A stretch of 64,000 nt of DNA from NCBI RefSeq assembly GCF_018691265.1, contig NW_024881328.1, positions 43,875,515-43,939,514 of the forward strand, written 5' to 3'. Numbering within the stretch: position 1 is the stretch's first letter; each line of letters opens with the position of its first letter. The stretch is from Tyto alba (Eukaryota; Chordata; Aves; Strigiformes; Tytonidae). A program made the position numbers and the translations under genes. Below the pieces are notes generated by a model. The model was not told where the DNA came from and made no database searches. It worked only from the letters and a program-made list of their open reading frames with translations. This document shows, piece by piece, positions 1-12,900 of the stretch.

Positions 1-493
1 TTTAACAGGGATCTTCCAAGGTCCAAGGACTGACTTGTCCATTTGCTGTCTGCTGGAGCTGGGTGCTGCACAGCCAGCCATCTGCCTCTGGCTGCTGTGC
101 TCCACGTGCCGTTCCCTGCTCTTAGTGTTGATTTTGCTGGCACTGCCATGGAGGCTTTTCTGCTTCTTTTACTGCATGCTTTGATTAAACCTGTGCTGCA
201 TGGCACTGAATTGAGGTAATTGATATTAATTTGGGCTGTGCCTGACAGGGAGGAATCCGCTTACGTTAGGAGGGCTGGGCAACTTGTGAAGCATCTCCTG
301 AACTGCTGTGTAGAATGGACTATTATTTTGAGAAATAAAAAGTTCTACCTAATGACACATTGGAGTTATGCTTGCCAGTCTTGTCATAATGTCTAAATAA
401 GCATGTCTCTTGCTGTTGGTATTCTCATTGAGACAGTTTAGTTTCCTGGCTAGTATTTGTATTCATTGAATTTTTAACAAGCATCTTCTACGC

Positions 494-513
494 TTTTTTT
501 TTTTTTTTTTTTT
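494..513. repeat. Poly-T tract (T20)
   Basis: An uninterrupted run of 20 T. It is not attached to a recognised element. Confidence 0.9.
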
Positions 514-3360
514 CTGCTGTTGTATGCTTCCTTTAATGGAAGGTAACAGCACCCTTAAAATTTGTTTCATTTTCTTCAAGTGGAAACCTATGAGATGAAG
601 TTTACTTCCTTGAGTAGAGGAAAATACTATAGAACAGTGGACGACTGTCAAGCATAATGCATATGTCTTTTTATTATTATTTTTTTAAACTCATGACTTC
701 CGGATATCTTATTCTGGGTAATAAGGATACATTGGGTAGACCCATGTTCAGTTTCACTGACCTGAAGGGTGTGAACACTTGGATAATTTCAGATCTTGAA
801 GACAAAAATGTGCGTATCAGGTAGTATGTTCTGGGATGCGATATAACGGCAAAGAATGATATAACTGAACAATGACCTCAGTAAAGACTGGATACTTAAT
901 AACTGAGGAGAGGCTTCTCAGACCAAAAAGTAAAGAGAGGACCTCGGTCCTCAGATTTCAGTCTCTTGAGGAATAATTTCAACTTAGTCTCCTGCCTTAA
1001 GTTTTCTATGAAAAGATCCAGTACTCTGTGTTTCATGTAAAACTTTAGCATGTCAGGTCATTTTTGTGAGAAGTTTGCTTTTTCCCCCTTTGCAGTTCAG
1101 AGGGAAATAACTGTATCTAAAATTCTATTTAAAGAAATCTGAAACTAATATGACTGTTACTGTGGAGCTATCCTTAAGCTAGGTATGTATTAGCACAGCT
1201 ATGCAGCTTTGCTTGAGAGGACTCCCAAGGAGGACAAGGTACCCTAGTGATGGTGAAATCAAGCGGTTCCGTGCAGATGGTTCGTGTGAGGGTGCTCCAT
1301 GATGATGCACCTCTTCTGCCATGATGTACGAAGCGGTACTACTGGGGAAGGTAAAGCTATTTCTAGCACACCTGGCTCTGCCCCTGCTCCTTGCATACAT
1401 TAAGCACTGGCTGAAAAACCTGCTAGATAAGGTGTTTTTTTTAACCTGCTGAAGAACCTTACCTATTCTTGTAGACTACCTGTGTCTAACTAGGAAACTC
1501 CTGAAGCTCCCTCTCCTTTAGGGCAGGCAAAGGCAGTGGGAAATAGGAGATACTGGAGTCCTTGGTTTAAAACCTCCCTCATTTTGGTAGGAGCCTTATG
1601 TGAGTGTGGGTGGTAATCAGACCGCAATGGAGAAACATGAACAGGGAGTCTGTAGGACTCGAATTCCTGGAGAGGGGGTGGAAATCAGAGGCAGGGTTGG
1701 AGGAGATGGGCTGAAGAGCCTGGGGCTGTAGGGCAGTGAGGGCAGGAGTGTGCTGCAGACTGGATGGCTGGCCATGGTCTGTGGGCAAAGCATGGTGCAG
1801 AGGAGAGCGCAGAGAGGGACTAGAACAGGGCTGGACAGACCGAAAGGCTGGCCTAGAGCCAGACTGGGAGATTCCCACACTTGTTTTATTTTCTGCCTTG
1901 TCATACCCCTTTTCCTTTCTTTTAGTCCTTTGAACCTGGTTGTTGTCTTTTGTTCCTTTCTTATTTCTAGATCCAGTTCAACAGCTGCAGAAAGGTTTAA
2001 TAGTGTATGAAGAACCTGAAGTTTCCTCTTTGGCCTCCTTTTTCCCCTGTCCTCTCTCTGCAAAGCTCTTATATATATATGATACATCATCCTCTGCAGA
2101 CTGTGGTTGTTTGGAGGCATGATATATAACTGGGTACCCATGCAAGTGAAACTGAGATGAGTTGACATGCTGTTTTAACTCCTTTGAGTTTACTTCTAAA
2201 TTTACCGTGAAAACTTGGAAGAATACTCTTGAAAGTTTCAGCTAGTAAACTGATACAAGTTTTTTCATATAAATTAACCTAGTTTAGAACTGAAATTACT
2301 TTGTCTGAATTTCTGTTTCGGGAGATGAATTCCATGATCAGTCCTTTTGCAAAAATAATCAGATTTGAATGTCTAATAGCTGTTACAATTAAAGGTTTGG
2401 TGAGACATTGGTGGAAGTCTTTAAAAAACATTGAATTTGATGTTAAGACATCACATTTTATGCAGAGGAGATGAAAGAGGCAATAGAGCAACTGCTCTGT
2501 ACATGGTTTCCCAGGAGAGTCCTTGAGCAATAGTTTTGTTCTTTTGTTAAGTATCTTTTTGAAATTTTTATCTCTGCCTGTCCGATGCCAGATGTGTTTA
2601 GCTAGGCATCCTCTACAGAAAAGCTAGCAAAGAGTTTTCATTGTACTGTCAACTGCTCAGTGCTCTTATAGTAAAATGTTTTACTTGTATGAATCAAAAT
2701 TGCTAGAAATGTCAGTGTTACTCTTGAGTCTTCAGTGTTAGTGGATGAAAAAATACAGTTATAATTCAAATACCAACTTTAATTTCATCCTGTAGAAGCA
2801 AATTGTTCACTTAATTTGAACAAGCAGCCTTCTTAAGATGACTTTTTATTCTTGCTAGCTTTGGGTAAGTTAAAAATGGACAAAATACAGCGATAGTGGA
2901 TCAGGTGTCTTTATTGTATACTTGTTAAAATGTTATTTTTTGTACAGATCTTCAGTGTGAATGGGGAGAGTTAGCCTAATTATGCAGCTGCTTTTGGTGA
3001 AGGCTAAGGTAGTGATTAGCATAGTACCAGACTAAATCAACAAGTTCACTATGTTTGTGGGACAGGATTTTTTTGGTACGTAGTTGTGTAGTCTAAGAAT
3101 TAGATGCAATATCTTACTATTTTTACCAAAAAGTGACGTTTTTGAGATTCATCCTTGGTATTTTTTCACCTATGATGTGAAACCTTCTTTGAGAAAGTAA
3201 AAAGGGAGACTTAACCTGAAGAATCAAACTTGTGGTTTCCAACAGCGCCACTGATTTTGTGGTTCATCCTAATTTAAAGGGAACTTCTGAGGTTCATTGA
3301 TACATATTTTATCACAATACAGCTGCCCTAACTCTGATTCACAAAAATCTGTCCTGTAAG

Positions 3361-3419
3361 TGTTGGAGGAAGAGGAAGTTCTGGTTTTGGAATTAGAGGA
3401 GGTTCTGGTTTTGGAGTTG
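3361..3419 (+). other. Exon-like Gly-rich segment
   Basis: After the acceptor-like ctgtcctgtaag, 59 bases read VGGRGSSGFGIRGGSGFGV and end at a good donor, g/gtaagc. The phrase gttctggttttgga occurs twice within it. Its exit phase (1) matches the entry phase of the segment at 12112. It is not part of DIP2A, and the upstream pyrimidine tract is poor. It could be a cryptic exon or chance. Confidence 0.2.
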
Positions 3420-6400
3420 GTAAGCTTTCATGCACTCTTAGGCTTACTTGGGATCCCTTTTCTTTCTCACTCCCCCTGCCCCCTATACAGGTGTGGCCAA
3501 ACAGCAATGCTCAAGAATGCTCAAGTTGCACGTGATTCAGGAGCATCCCACATTCCCACATGCAGCTTGTCATCTGCTGATTGATTATACCAGTTAGCTC
3601 ATTTTCCATCTTATTTTCCCTGTGTGTTCAAGGACTAAACCCTTGTGCGAGATGCACCAGTGTCATTCGTGACAGCTTACATTGACCAGTTTTGCTGGGC
3701 AGGTGGGGTCACAGAGTGGGAAAGGGACTCAGCTGTGGCCTTACGAGTCCTGATTCCAGGGCTGTGTAGTTACTTGCTTACATACCAGCTGCAGGAGTTC
3801 AAAATGGGGATTCATGGGATATACCGTGCCCGGGGAGAGAGACAGGTTTGGAAAGCTGGATACTGAACTGTAGTACTGGAAAAGATAAGAGTAAGCTTTG
3901 GAGGGAAAAAACAGCACACACACACAAAAATCTCCTGTTCGTTTGTTGCCTTCTTCACTCAGGGTCCCCTGTGACAAGATTACACAAAGTTTACCTGATG
4001 TTTGGCACATTGACCTTCCTAATGTAGATATGCTGTTGTCTGAAAATTTCATAAACAGACGGTCTATTTTAGGGAGACTCCCAGCTTAGCTGTTTGTCCT
4101 GTTCTCTTTTTTATCACTTTAGTTACTGTGTTAAATGTTTGCATCTGCTATTCTTGGCTCAGGGTTTGAGGAGATGACTTGATTCAGTCTTTTTAACAAA
4201 ATATGAAGTTGTTTACTGTTTCCAGATCAACAGATCTCACTGGACACTTGACGTGTGTTTTTGTAAAACTTTTGTTCACATAAAATGTAAAATATAATTC
4301 TCAAGTGTTTTCACCACTCTGAGTATCAGATATGTTGAATTGATTCAGCTGGTAGACTAAATCTACTTTTCTTTTAGAAACAGAATTCTGCTGAAGTGTT
4401 TCAGGGAATGTTACCTCTTTATATTGGGTAGTGTTGAAACGTCATGTGCTTACTCAGCTCCATGTTCAACTGCTGTCCACTGAGGACACTTCAGTTTCTT
4501 TATTGGCCTGTCTCATCTACCCTATTGAGAAAAGCATTTGATGTTACTTAGCCTATCTACTTAAAAAACTTTACTTTTGGAGAGTAGCAAAGCTCCATTA
4601 GGTGAGAATGTGTTCTTTCTGCATACCAAATTGTAAGAGACAGGAGCATGTCTCTGGAGTTGGATGAATTTCTAAAAACTTAGATCTGTGTGATTAATTA
4701 AATGTTCCTTCCTTTTCTATTATTTAGGCTTACTTATTGCCCTGTGTACCCCCTCCCTGAACCCATGGCTAACACAGGGTTGTCTTTTCAACATCCTGAG
4801 GTGTTAACTCTCAGCTGCAAATTGGGGATGGGAAAGGGATTTTGGAGCGTGTTCAGCTTAGTGGTCTTAAGAGATACATAAGGAAGTTGATGTATAGTAA
4901 CTGATCCAGTCGGGAAGATGATAAAACACTTTTCCTCAGGATATTATATTTAAAGAGAGTATTTGAAAGTTCCTTTTCACCAGTTGAGGTGGAACTGCTA
5001 TATTTAATCCAATTACTGTTTGAAAATTTACACTTCAAGTGTGAAGACCACATCTTACTGAAAGGTCTTAATAAAAATCTCTTAACTGCTGGCTTCATTA
5101 ATAATTAATTACCAACTTCTTTCTTGGTATACGCTTGAGGAGAAGGAGAGGGAATAGAAAACCCATAAGAGGAAGAAGAATCCTTTCTTCTTACTTTAAG
5201 AGCTTTACTTGAAAAGCAACTGGCACGGATTCCTCTTGACTGATATCTTCAGTTCAATGAAAGTTGCTTTCTGTAAATATTTGCATTTTGATAATAGTGT
5301 TTCTAGCAACATGTTGAAAATATTTTTAGTTCTAGCAAGACTTGGGGGCAGGTAAGAAAGCAGGAGCTCTTCAAAGGAAGGGAAGAGTGAAATGAAAGAT
5401 AGCCCTATATAGTACAAGGGCTAGAAACACAATAAATTGGGTGCAGCAGATCTTATACTGCTAAGGAAAGTTTACTGTTAAACACAATGCTAAGCAAAAT
5501 AACCACATAAAATCATAAATTTTTTATAGGTTTGTACAAAAACCCCTTCCAACTGTGTTGTAATTTTACATCTATTGTACTTATTATGTAGTAGCTATTG
5601 CACTTCTGAAGGTGATCATTCACTGGTCCTAAACCAGTACAAACTGAAGAGAGTGCTACTTTGTTCCTTACGTTCCTGTGGCTTCTCCTGACTGTGCATG
5701 ACCTGTATGCTCAGAGAGCAACTGCAGAGGTTTCAGGTCTTTTGTTTTGTACTTTAAGTGTAAATGTCTAATAGATGAGAAGATAAAACTGCCAAGTGTA
5801 AAGTCCTAGTTCAGATCTGTATGGTGCTAAAGGATTTACCAAGAGACAGCAGGGAGTCTCCTTGTTCGGGAGTTTGGGGAGTGGCAGGGAATGTTTAATA
5901 GTTATTGTCCACTGCTTTGATTTCTTATTCTGCTATGCTAGAATGTAAAGGTGAGATTCATCTTCCTGGGTGTTAGCCAGCCTAAAGGTAGATGCCTGCT
6001 CTAGGTTAGTCATCTAGAGCCCTTTTCTAGAGAGGTGCAGAGGAAACGGCTAGAGAGCGGTTCAGTTCCTCTTGGGTTTGTTACCCTTTATGGGGATGGG
6101 AAGGTCTGTAATTATTTAGAGAGTATATAAAGTACCCAGCCAACTTAGATTAGAGCAGTAGTTTTCAGACAACTGAAGCTAACAGAATAATTCTGCCCTT
6201 AATTTCTGCAAAGTTTTTATTAGAGAATTGTGGAGCTTTTGTAAAATGTGAATCTTCTGATCATTGCTCCGTTAAATGGGGATAGATTAAACGGATACAC
6301 ACATTCCTAAATTTTACTCGAATCAGCTGTTTTGTGCTTAAGACTCAAAATAAATTTGACAGGATAGTTCAAGTTTTATTTAAAAGGTGGAGCGATCAGT

Positions 6401-6822
6401 ATCCTCTTGTCTCTTCAGGATCTCCAAGTTCAGTGCGTAATTGTAAGCCTTTCTGCAGCGTTTCTCTTGATGTCTGGCAGTAAGTTGGGAGAGGTTTGGT
6501 TCCCTCTCCTCCCTCCACATGGATCTGGCATACAGAACACCTAATGACAAATGATTGTAAACTCCTGCAAGGAGCAAAGGAGTCTTTCTGTTATTCGGAA
6601 GTATTTCTTACCTTCTGTGTGAAATGCTTATCAGATCAAGCTAAGTTTTATTTTAAATAATTTCAGACAGAGTTGGAAGAAGAGGGGTTTTTTTAAGGTA
6701 TAGACTTAGGGCTCCAGTTGAACTTGTAAGTAGGTATCAAGTGTGGTAAAAGAATGTAGGCATGGGAAGCAGATGTTTTATTTGTGAACCTGAATTTGTA
6801 CTGAAATAAAACTGTATTTCAG

Positions 6823-6942
6823 GTGTGGATCCATCCCTGCAAACAGAGAACAGAGTCCCAGGCTCTTCACAAGCTACCGCTGCTGTATCTAAACAGCAGA
6901 AATCCCGTTCTACCAACTCAAGGGATGAACGCTTCCGATCTG
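6823..6942 (+). CDS. DIP2A: DIP2A exon 3
   Basis: The acceptor is tatttcag and the donor gtaagg. Entry and exit are both phase 1: two bases complete a Gly from exon 2, and a final G starts the Asp completed by exon 4. Residues 56-94 read VDPSLQTENRVPGSSQ, then KQQKSRSTNSRDERFRS. This is the basic, disordered end of the DMAP1-binding region. The DERFRS-D-VHTEAVQ junction is a family hallmark. Confidence 0.95.
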
Positions 6943-9900
6943 GTAAGGAAAAGAAATGTAGACAAAACATCAGGTGTCTTAAGAGGAAAAGTGTACCAGT
7001 AAAGCAATAACTATACCTAAAGAAAAAGTTGGAAGTGCTTTGGAAGATGGGAAAAGCTGATGAATATTTTTCAAGTACTATTTTTTGTTTCTATACATGA
7101 GTGCTTTGTTCTAATTCAGAATGGAGAAAATGCTAGGAAGGAAAGAAATTGTAGATATGTCTTCTGATGTTTTTCTTATTGTCAATTTTACAATTTCTCT
7201 TGTTTGCTGATTGGGTTTCCAGTCTTTAGAACAGTTATTTAAACATTTAGAACACTACAGTGTGTGGGTTGTAGGGATTTTTTTGCTTTGCTAGTTGGGA
7301 TATTTTGTTGAAGGAAGGTTATAGGATTACCATATTTATTGTTAGCTCACTTTCAAGTATTTCCTGGTTTAAAGCAGGTGCACAAAAAAGGGAAATGTCA
7401 CAATGGATATTCTACTTAATTTTAAATGGACACCACTGTGACAAACCTGTTTTGGAAACTTCTGTGAAAATATCAATATCCTCATTACATCCTGTTTCCA
7501 TTGTTACTTTACAGGTGATTGAAGTACACTGTTTCCCTGTGAAATTCCTTGTCACAATAGTGAGAAAAGGCACGTGTTTGGAAGGTTTTCTCTCCTAAAT
7601 ACCTTTGGACTTTTAACTGGAAACTTTTCTGTTTTCCAGGGTAATTATATGTCATTGGTTTGGGAATGAGAAGTGCAAGTAATGACATGCACTGCACATC
7701 CTTAATATGTTGTTGGTCTTGCGTCACCTTGCTTTGCAACTGCTTGGGCATAGTGATTATTGCATTATATTTGCATTGCTGACATTTAAAACCTTGCTTC
7801 AGAAATGGACCTGATGCACCCATATGGGTTCCTTATGAAAAATTGAAGGATTAATGAGACCTCTTAAATATTCCAAGGATATATATGGACTCCTGGGAAA
7901 AATGCATGTATGCCGCTACACAAAGAAGAAACTTTTAAATGTTAGGGAAGGTTACATAGTATCAAAATTATCTAAATTACATGTTTATGAGTGTGTACAA
8001 ATTGGTCATTTAAATTTCTTTTTGCATTTCAGATGCATCATCAATATAATTCTACTGCTGAATATATATTGAAAAAAACCCCCAGATTTAGTGGTTGAAT
8101 TACAGCCATGATTTCCAAGTTACTTTGTGACTAAGTAGATCCCAAATAAATTACAAGCAGTCATGAATCTGATAGTTTAACAACATCACATGCTACTTTA
8201 AATGAATTAATTTCTAACAGAAGTAAAATCTACAGAAAGAGCACAACTGCAACAGGGAATACTTGGGAACCATTAGCTGAGAGAGATAGGAAGGTCTAGA
8301 GCAATATGCTGTATACATGGACAATTTTCCTGTCTCAGAGCCTCAGGTGTCCTATTTAATTGTACTCAGGATACTTAAAAAACCAACCAAACAAAACAAG
8401 AAACAAGTAAACAACACTGCCACATTACTGATACCGTTTGTGGGAAGTTTGGCTGAGGGCTCATTAGTCTTACAGTGCAATACATGTAGAAGTGGGTGGA
8501 TATTAACAAGTTCAGCTAGCATACTTGTTTATGAATAGATGTGGCTTTTAAATATTAGTATAGCTATCGGTGCTAATTATCAGTGCTTCCTCTTTTCCTA
8601 GAGGAAGGGAATTTCTATCGTCTACTTGATTTTAAATTTCTTTAAATCAACTTTCGGTGATTCTGAAAGTGCTGGCGGTCTTGTTAGTCTAGAGGTTAGC
8701 TGGTATTTTTACATCTGAATATGAGTATTTCTGAATGACCTGTGTTCACACAATCCTGCCAGTGCACAGTTGTTCAGGATGAGGCCTGATGTGCAGGGGT
8801 TTTAGGTTATTCCCTGTACTTGCCACTGGCCCCTGTGAAAACCGTAGGGAATACTTCATGTGGACTGCCGTGACCTTCTGCTGTTTCCCATCGCTGCTTC
8901 ACTAACTCATGTTTCATTGAATATTCTTGCCTAGACCATGTTCTTCACTTTGAAATCTAAACTCTTGGGGAAAAAGTTCTTAGTTATTACACATGTAATT
9001 GGATTTCTTTCTCCCATTATGGCAAGGCTTAGTGTGCTTAGGTGGTATCAAAACCAAATAGCGATGGCTCTGCCTGACTTAATTTAGGTTAAACTTACCT
9101 CTATGCAAGGTAACGTAGATACAGCTTTCAGAAGCCAATATCTTTTTCCCTTTTTCCTCTCTAATTTTTAGAAAAAAAATCTTTAAATTTATTGCATTAA
9201 TCGTTTTCTTCTTTATCTCAATGGAAAAATGAAAGAAAAACGTGTTTGTTGCATGTGTTTTTATTCTTTGAAATTATTACTATGATTCTAATATATGTTG
9301 AATCATCTATTTGATTCGAGTCTGAAAATGCTTTGCATTGGTGTTGATGCTCTTTTTCATGGACACTCATGCTGTGAGATTTATGTGTACTTTGAGCATG
9401 AATAGAAATGTTGACAAGATGTCTCAGAAAACACTACTGCAAAGTAACTTCACTTTGTTCCCCCCAATACTTTGGCATAAAAAGAGTCCCAGTTTTGCTT
9501 CTCAAAGCAGTCCCAGTTTATCTGAGAAATTCTAGCTATGCTAAAAGCATTTTCTACCTAACGATGTCCACCACCATCAGCTTGAAATGTTGTTACCTAT
9601 TTAAATTTCCCTGTATGTTGGCACACATTACCTGTTGTGAAGGATAAACAGCTTTAGGCTATAATTCTGGATATTATTGCTTCTTCTATCAGCTGCATAC
9701 CTTATTTATTCTTTAGACCGTTGGGGGGGAGCAGAGGGTGTGTTGTCTCTTCTATTTTTTTATTTCCTGACAGTCTTTATTTCTTTTTTTCCTTTATTTG
9801 CATCTCATCAGTTCTACTATGTCCTTTTCGAGAGTAACTGATGAGGATGGAATCAACTTTTCATAGAACAGGATCTCTTTCTGGAGCAATTACAGTTATT

Positions 9901-12900
9901 TTAAAACCATCAGCATAAATTACTTAAAACAAGCAAGCAAAACAATTTTACCTTTCTGTGCAATTAATCTGCCATTTACTAGCTGTAAGCACTTTTCTTT
10001 TATATAGTTTCCCACAGTTGTTGTCCATTTAAATAAACTATAATTTTTGTCTTCAAGCAGTAAATATGACCAAAAAATTTCCAACACTGAATGCCATCAA
10101 TAAATACTGTCGGCTACTAAATTACTGAAGAGATCCTGGAACAGCCGTTAACATTACAGAGCTTTAACTAGGTTTTTGTTCTGTTAAACGATGACAGTAT
10201 GATACCGAAAGTGAAAAATCCAGAGACTTTGCAAGCATTCATCCGCGATGAACGCTAAGACCCTCATACCCTCAATTTGGAGGACAATTGGTGATGAGTG
10301 TATTGCTATCGCTGCTGGCTTTTCTTTCAAGGGGGGTGTGCAGCTTCTGGGGGAGACACTGTGCCTTCTCCTGTTTTCAGTCCCACTGCTGCCTGGTTTT
10401 GGGTAAGAACACAAATGAGTTAGCTGGTAAGCCTTTCGGGTGTCTGAAAAAGCTCTCCTGGTGCCTACACTTTCTCTTCCCACTCTTGCACTTTTTTCTG
10501 GTTACTGTTTTGCAGCCTGTTGGATATACAGCTGTAATACACAGCCCATTCTCCGCGCTTGCCTGGAGCAGGATACAGAGATGCATTTGGGGAGCTGCTC
10601 CAGGTGAGCAGCAAGCCTGCTCGGCGTGCAGGGGCGCTACTGGTACAGCAGCACGCAGGGCATAGCAGCACATTCATTCGATTCGTGTGATAGACCTTGA
10701 TCCCACGCTTGATCATCTGTTCCCTGCCAGCCTTCCTGGAGTCATACTAGCTTTTTAAATGTTATTTTTACTTTTGATTTTATGGTTTTGTTTGTTTGTT
10801 TGTTTGTTTGTTTGTTTGGTTTTTGTTTGTTTTTTTTTGTTGTTGTTGTTTGTTTGGTTTTGTTTGCTTGTTTGTTTGGGTTTTTTTTTGATAGTTTTCT
10901 TGTGTTTTTTGCTGGCAATTGTCATAGGGATGCAGTCATAAGGGACTCTAGTCTGCACCAGTCATTTGTAGAGGCAGACAGTGCTGATTACTTTAGTATT
11001 TGGAAATGGGTAAATAGAAGGGAAACTTGTCAACCTGTGAATGCCGTTTTTCCTTCGAACAACTGTAGAAGTTCTTCCTCCTGTGCCTAAGGCAGGAACA
11101 AGAATCAGAGGCTGATAAACAAGCCAAGGCTACAAACAGGAAAGAAAAATGTTCTTCTAATAGTTGGAGGGTTTAGGGTGTTAGAGTTTAGGTGATTTAT
11201 AGTGCACAAACTATTTCTTAGTTTTCCTCCCCCATCCTTTCTTAAGGATATGTAAAAGGAAAGAGAAGGAGAATAGGAACATGGAGTAGAAGAGAATATT
11301 TGTGGTTTACAACAATGGAGGAAGGAAAAAATGTTTTCAGTCAGTAATGAATTGTTGATGGTTGTTTGTAGCAGTATAGAAACTTAGAACTATGTTTTCA
11401 AGACTTTTTTTTTCTGCTTTTGGATGGCAGCTTATGTATTTTTTTCTCACTTTAGTATGGGTAATCTTCATGTTAATAAGATGCTGGGCTTGCTGTTCAT
11501 CTCGTTCAGTCTTCGCTGTTGAATATTTGTGTTCCCTGTTCTCAGATATACAATATAATACAGATCACATTTGATCTGATTTTAATTACTGTTTAATGCA
11601 TGGAAGAAAACTGAAGTCCACAGTTCTTACATGTTAAATTGGTTTCACAGTAAATTTTTAAGATTCTAGTAATAGACAATGGTAGAAAGCTTCATTTGTA
11701 ATTCTAATATCCAATCAAACAGTATTTTATAGTAATTTATTAATTTTTATACCCTAAATGTTCTGCTGCTTAAAATTATTTAATTCTTTTTACTTTTTTT
11801 AGTGAAGTTTGTTTCATTGTGTAGAGAATGTAGAAAAGCTCTTAAAGGAAATGTGGAATAGGAACAAAGCGTTCCAGGGAAGTGAAACAGATTACTTAAT
11901 TTATTTGGCTGAGAGAGGATGGTAGTACTCAGTTGTTATCCAAGGACAAGATATGAAAAGAAAAATTTCAAGCTGGAAATAGATGTTAATAAGTACAGAA
12001 GGAGCCGATGAGTTAAATCAGCTCTGTAAAAATAAAACATGAAACAGAATAAAAATGTATCCTGTCTTTCTTCTAGTTGCATTTTTATCATTTAATCTTA
12101 TTATTTTTCAGGTTTTGGCGTGGGAGTTAGGAGGGCTAGAGGAGGAGGTGGTGCTGATTTTGCCCTCTGGAAATAGAATAAAAAGTAGTTCCCATGCTTG
12201 CTACCACAAATCTGTGTGATGTTATGACCTGTCCCACTCTACTTTGTTAAAATGCCTCAGCACACCCTTGCCTTAAGCTAGTCCCTTCCATTCCCTAAAT
12301 ACACAACTGGCTAAGAATGTTTTTTGGTTTTTTAATCTGCAACTTTATTAATGACTTGATGAATTTATATACAGACTGTAAATATTGTATAGGGTTTTCT
12401 GTCTTTTGGAAGACCTTTTCTGGAGAAAAAACATTTGTTATTTTCCCCTTCTTCCTACCAGATGTTAATGTAACATAAAAATATCTCCTGAATTATATGT
12501 AGATATATGCATGGTTGAAGTGAATGTATCTAATAGTTACCATCCTTATTTTAAAAACATGCAGCTTAGTTTTGACTGCAAGTTCTGCTATGGAAATGTG
12601 TCCTGCAGAATTGGCATCTTGCCCCTAGTTTTTAAGGCTGCGTTTAATTTAATAGTCTAAAGTCTATGGATAGCAGTAATGTCCTTGTAGTGCATGTAAG
12701 TAACACAGCAAAACAAGAACTGTGTTGAGTTCTGCTTAAACTTGCTGGAGTTTTATGAAATTAAGAGGTTTGCTTTTGGGTTTCCATGAGAATAAACTTC
12801 AACAGTGGACATCTACAAGTGTTGGGGGCGGGAAGTCCAAAACTGAAGCTCAGGAGAAACCAAGAGTTGACAAAAAGCAGTAGCCCAAATATGAGGAAGG

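Larger units (their letters stand above)
1..6822 (+). other. Presumed DIP2A intron 2 (3' part)
   Basis: No sequence matching DIP2 exon 1 or 2 is seen, so I infer this is intron 2. It holds a T20 run (494-513), a purine/pyrimidine-biased stretch around 1500-1950 that creates long but unconvincing open frames, and two exon-like segments (about 1971 and 3361-3419) noted in the findings. No repeat family is recognised in the rest. Confidence 0.7.

Noticed and set aside
1617..2168. 183-residue minus-strand open frame
   Set aside because: It is Pro/Ser/Leu-rich from purine-biased sequence, has no recognisable domain, overlaps other frames equally well and has no promoter or splice context.
10755..10958. 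Lys/Thr/Gln-rich and Phe/Val/Cys-rich frames
   Set aside because: They are translations of the (TTTG)n repeat.
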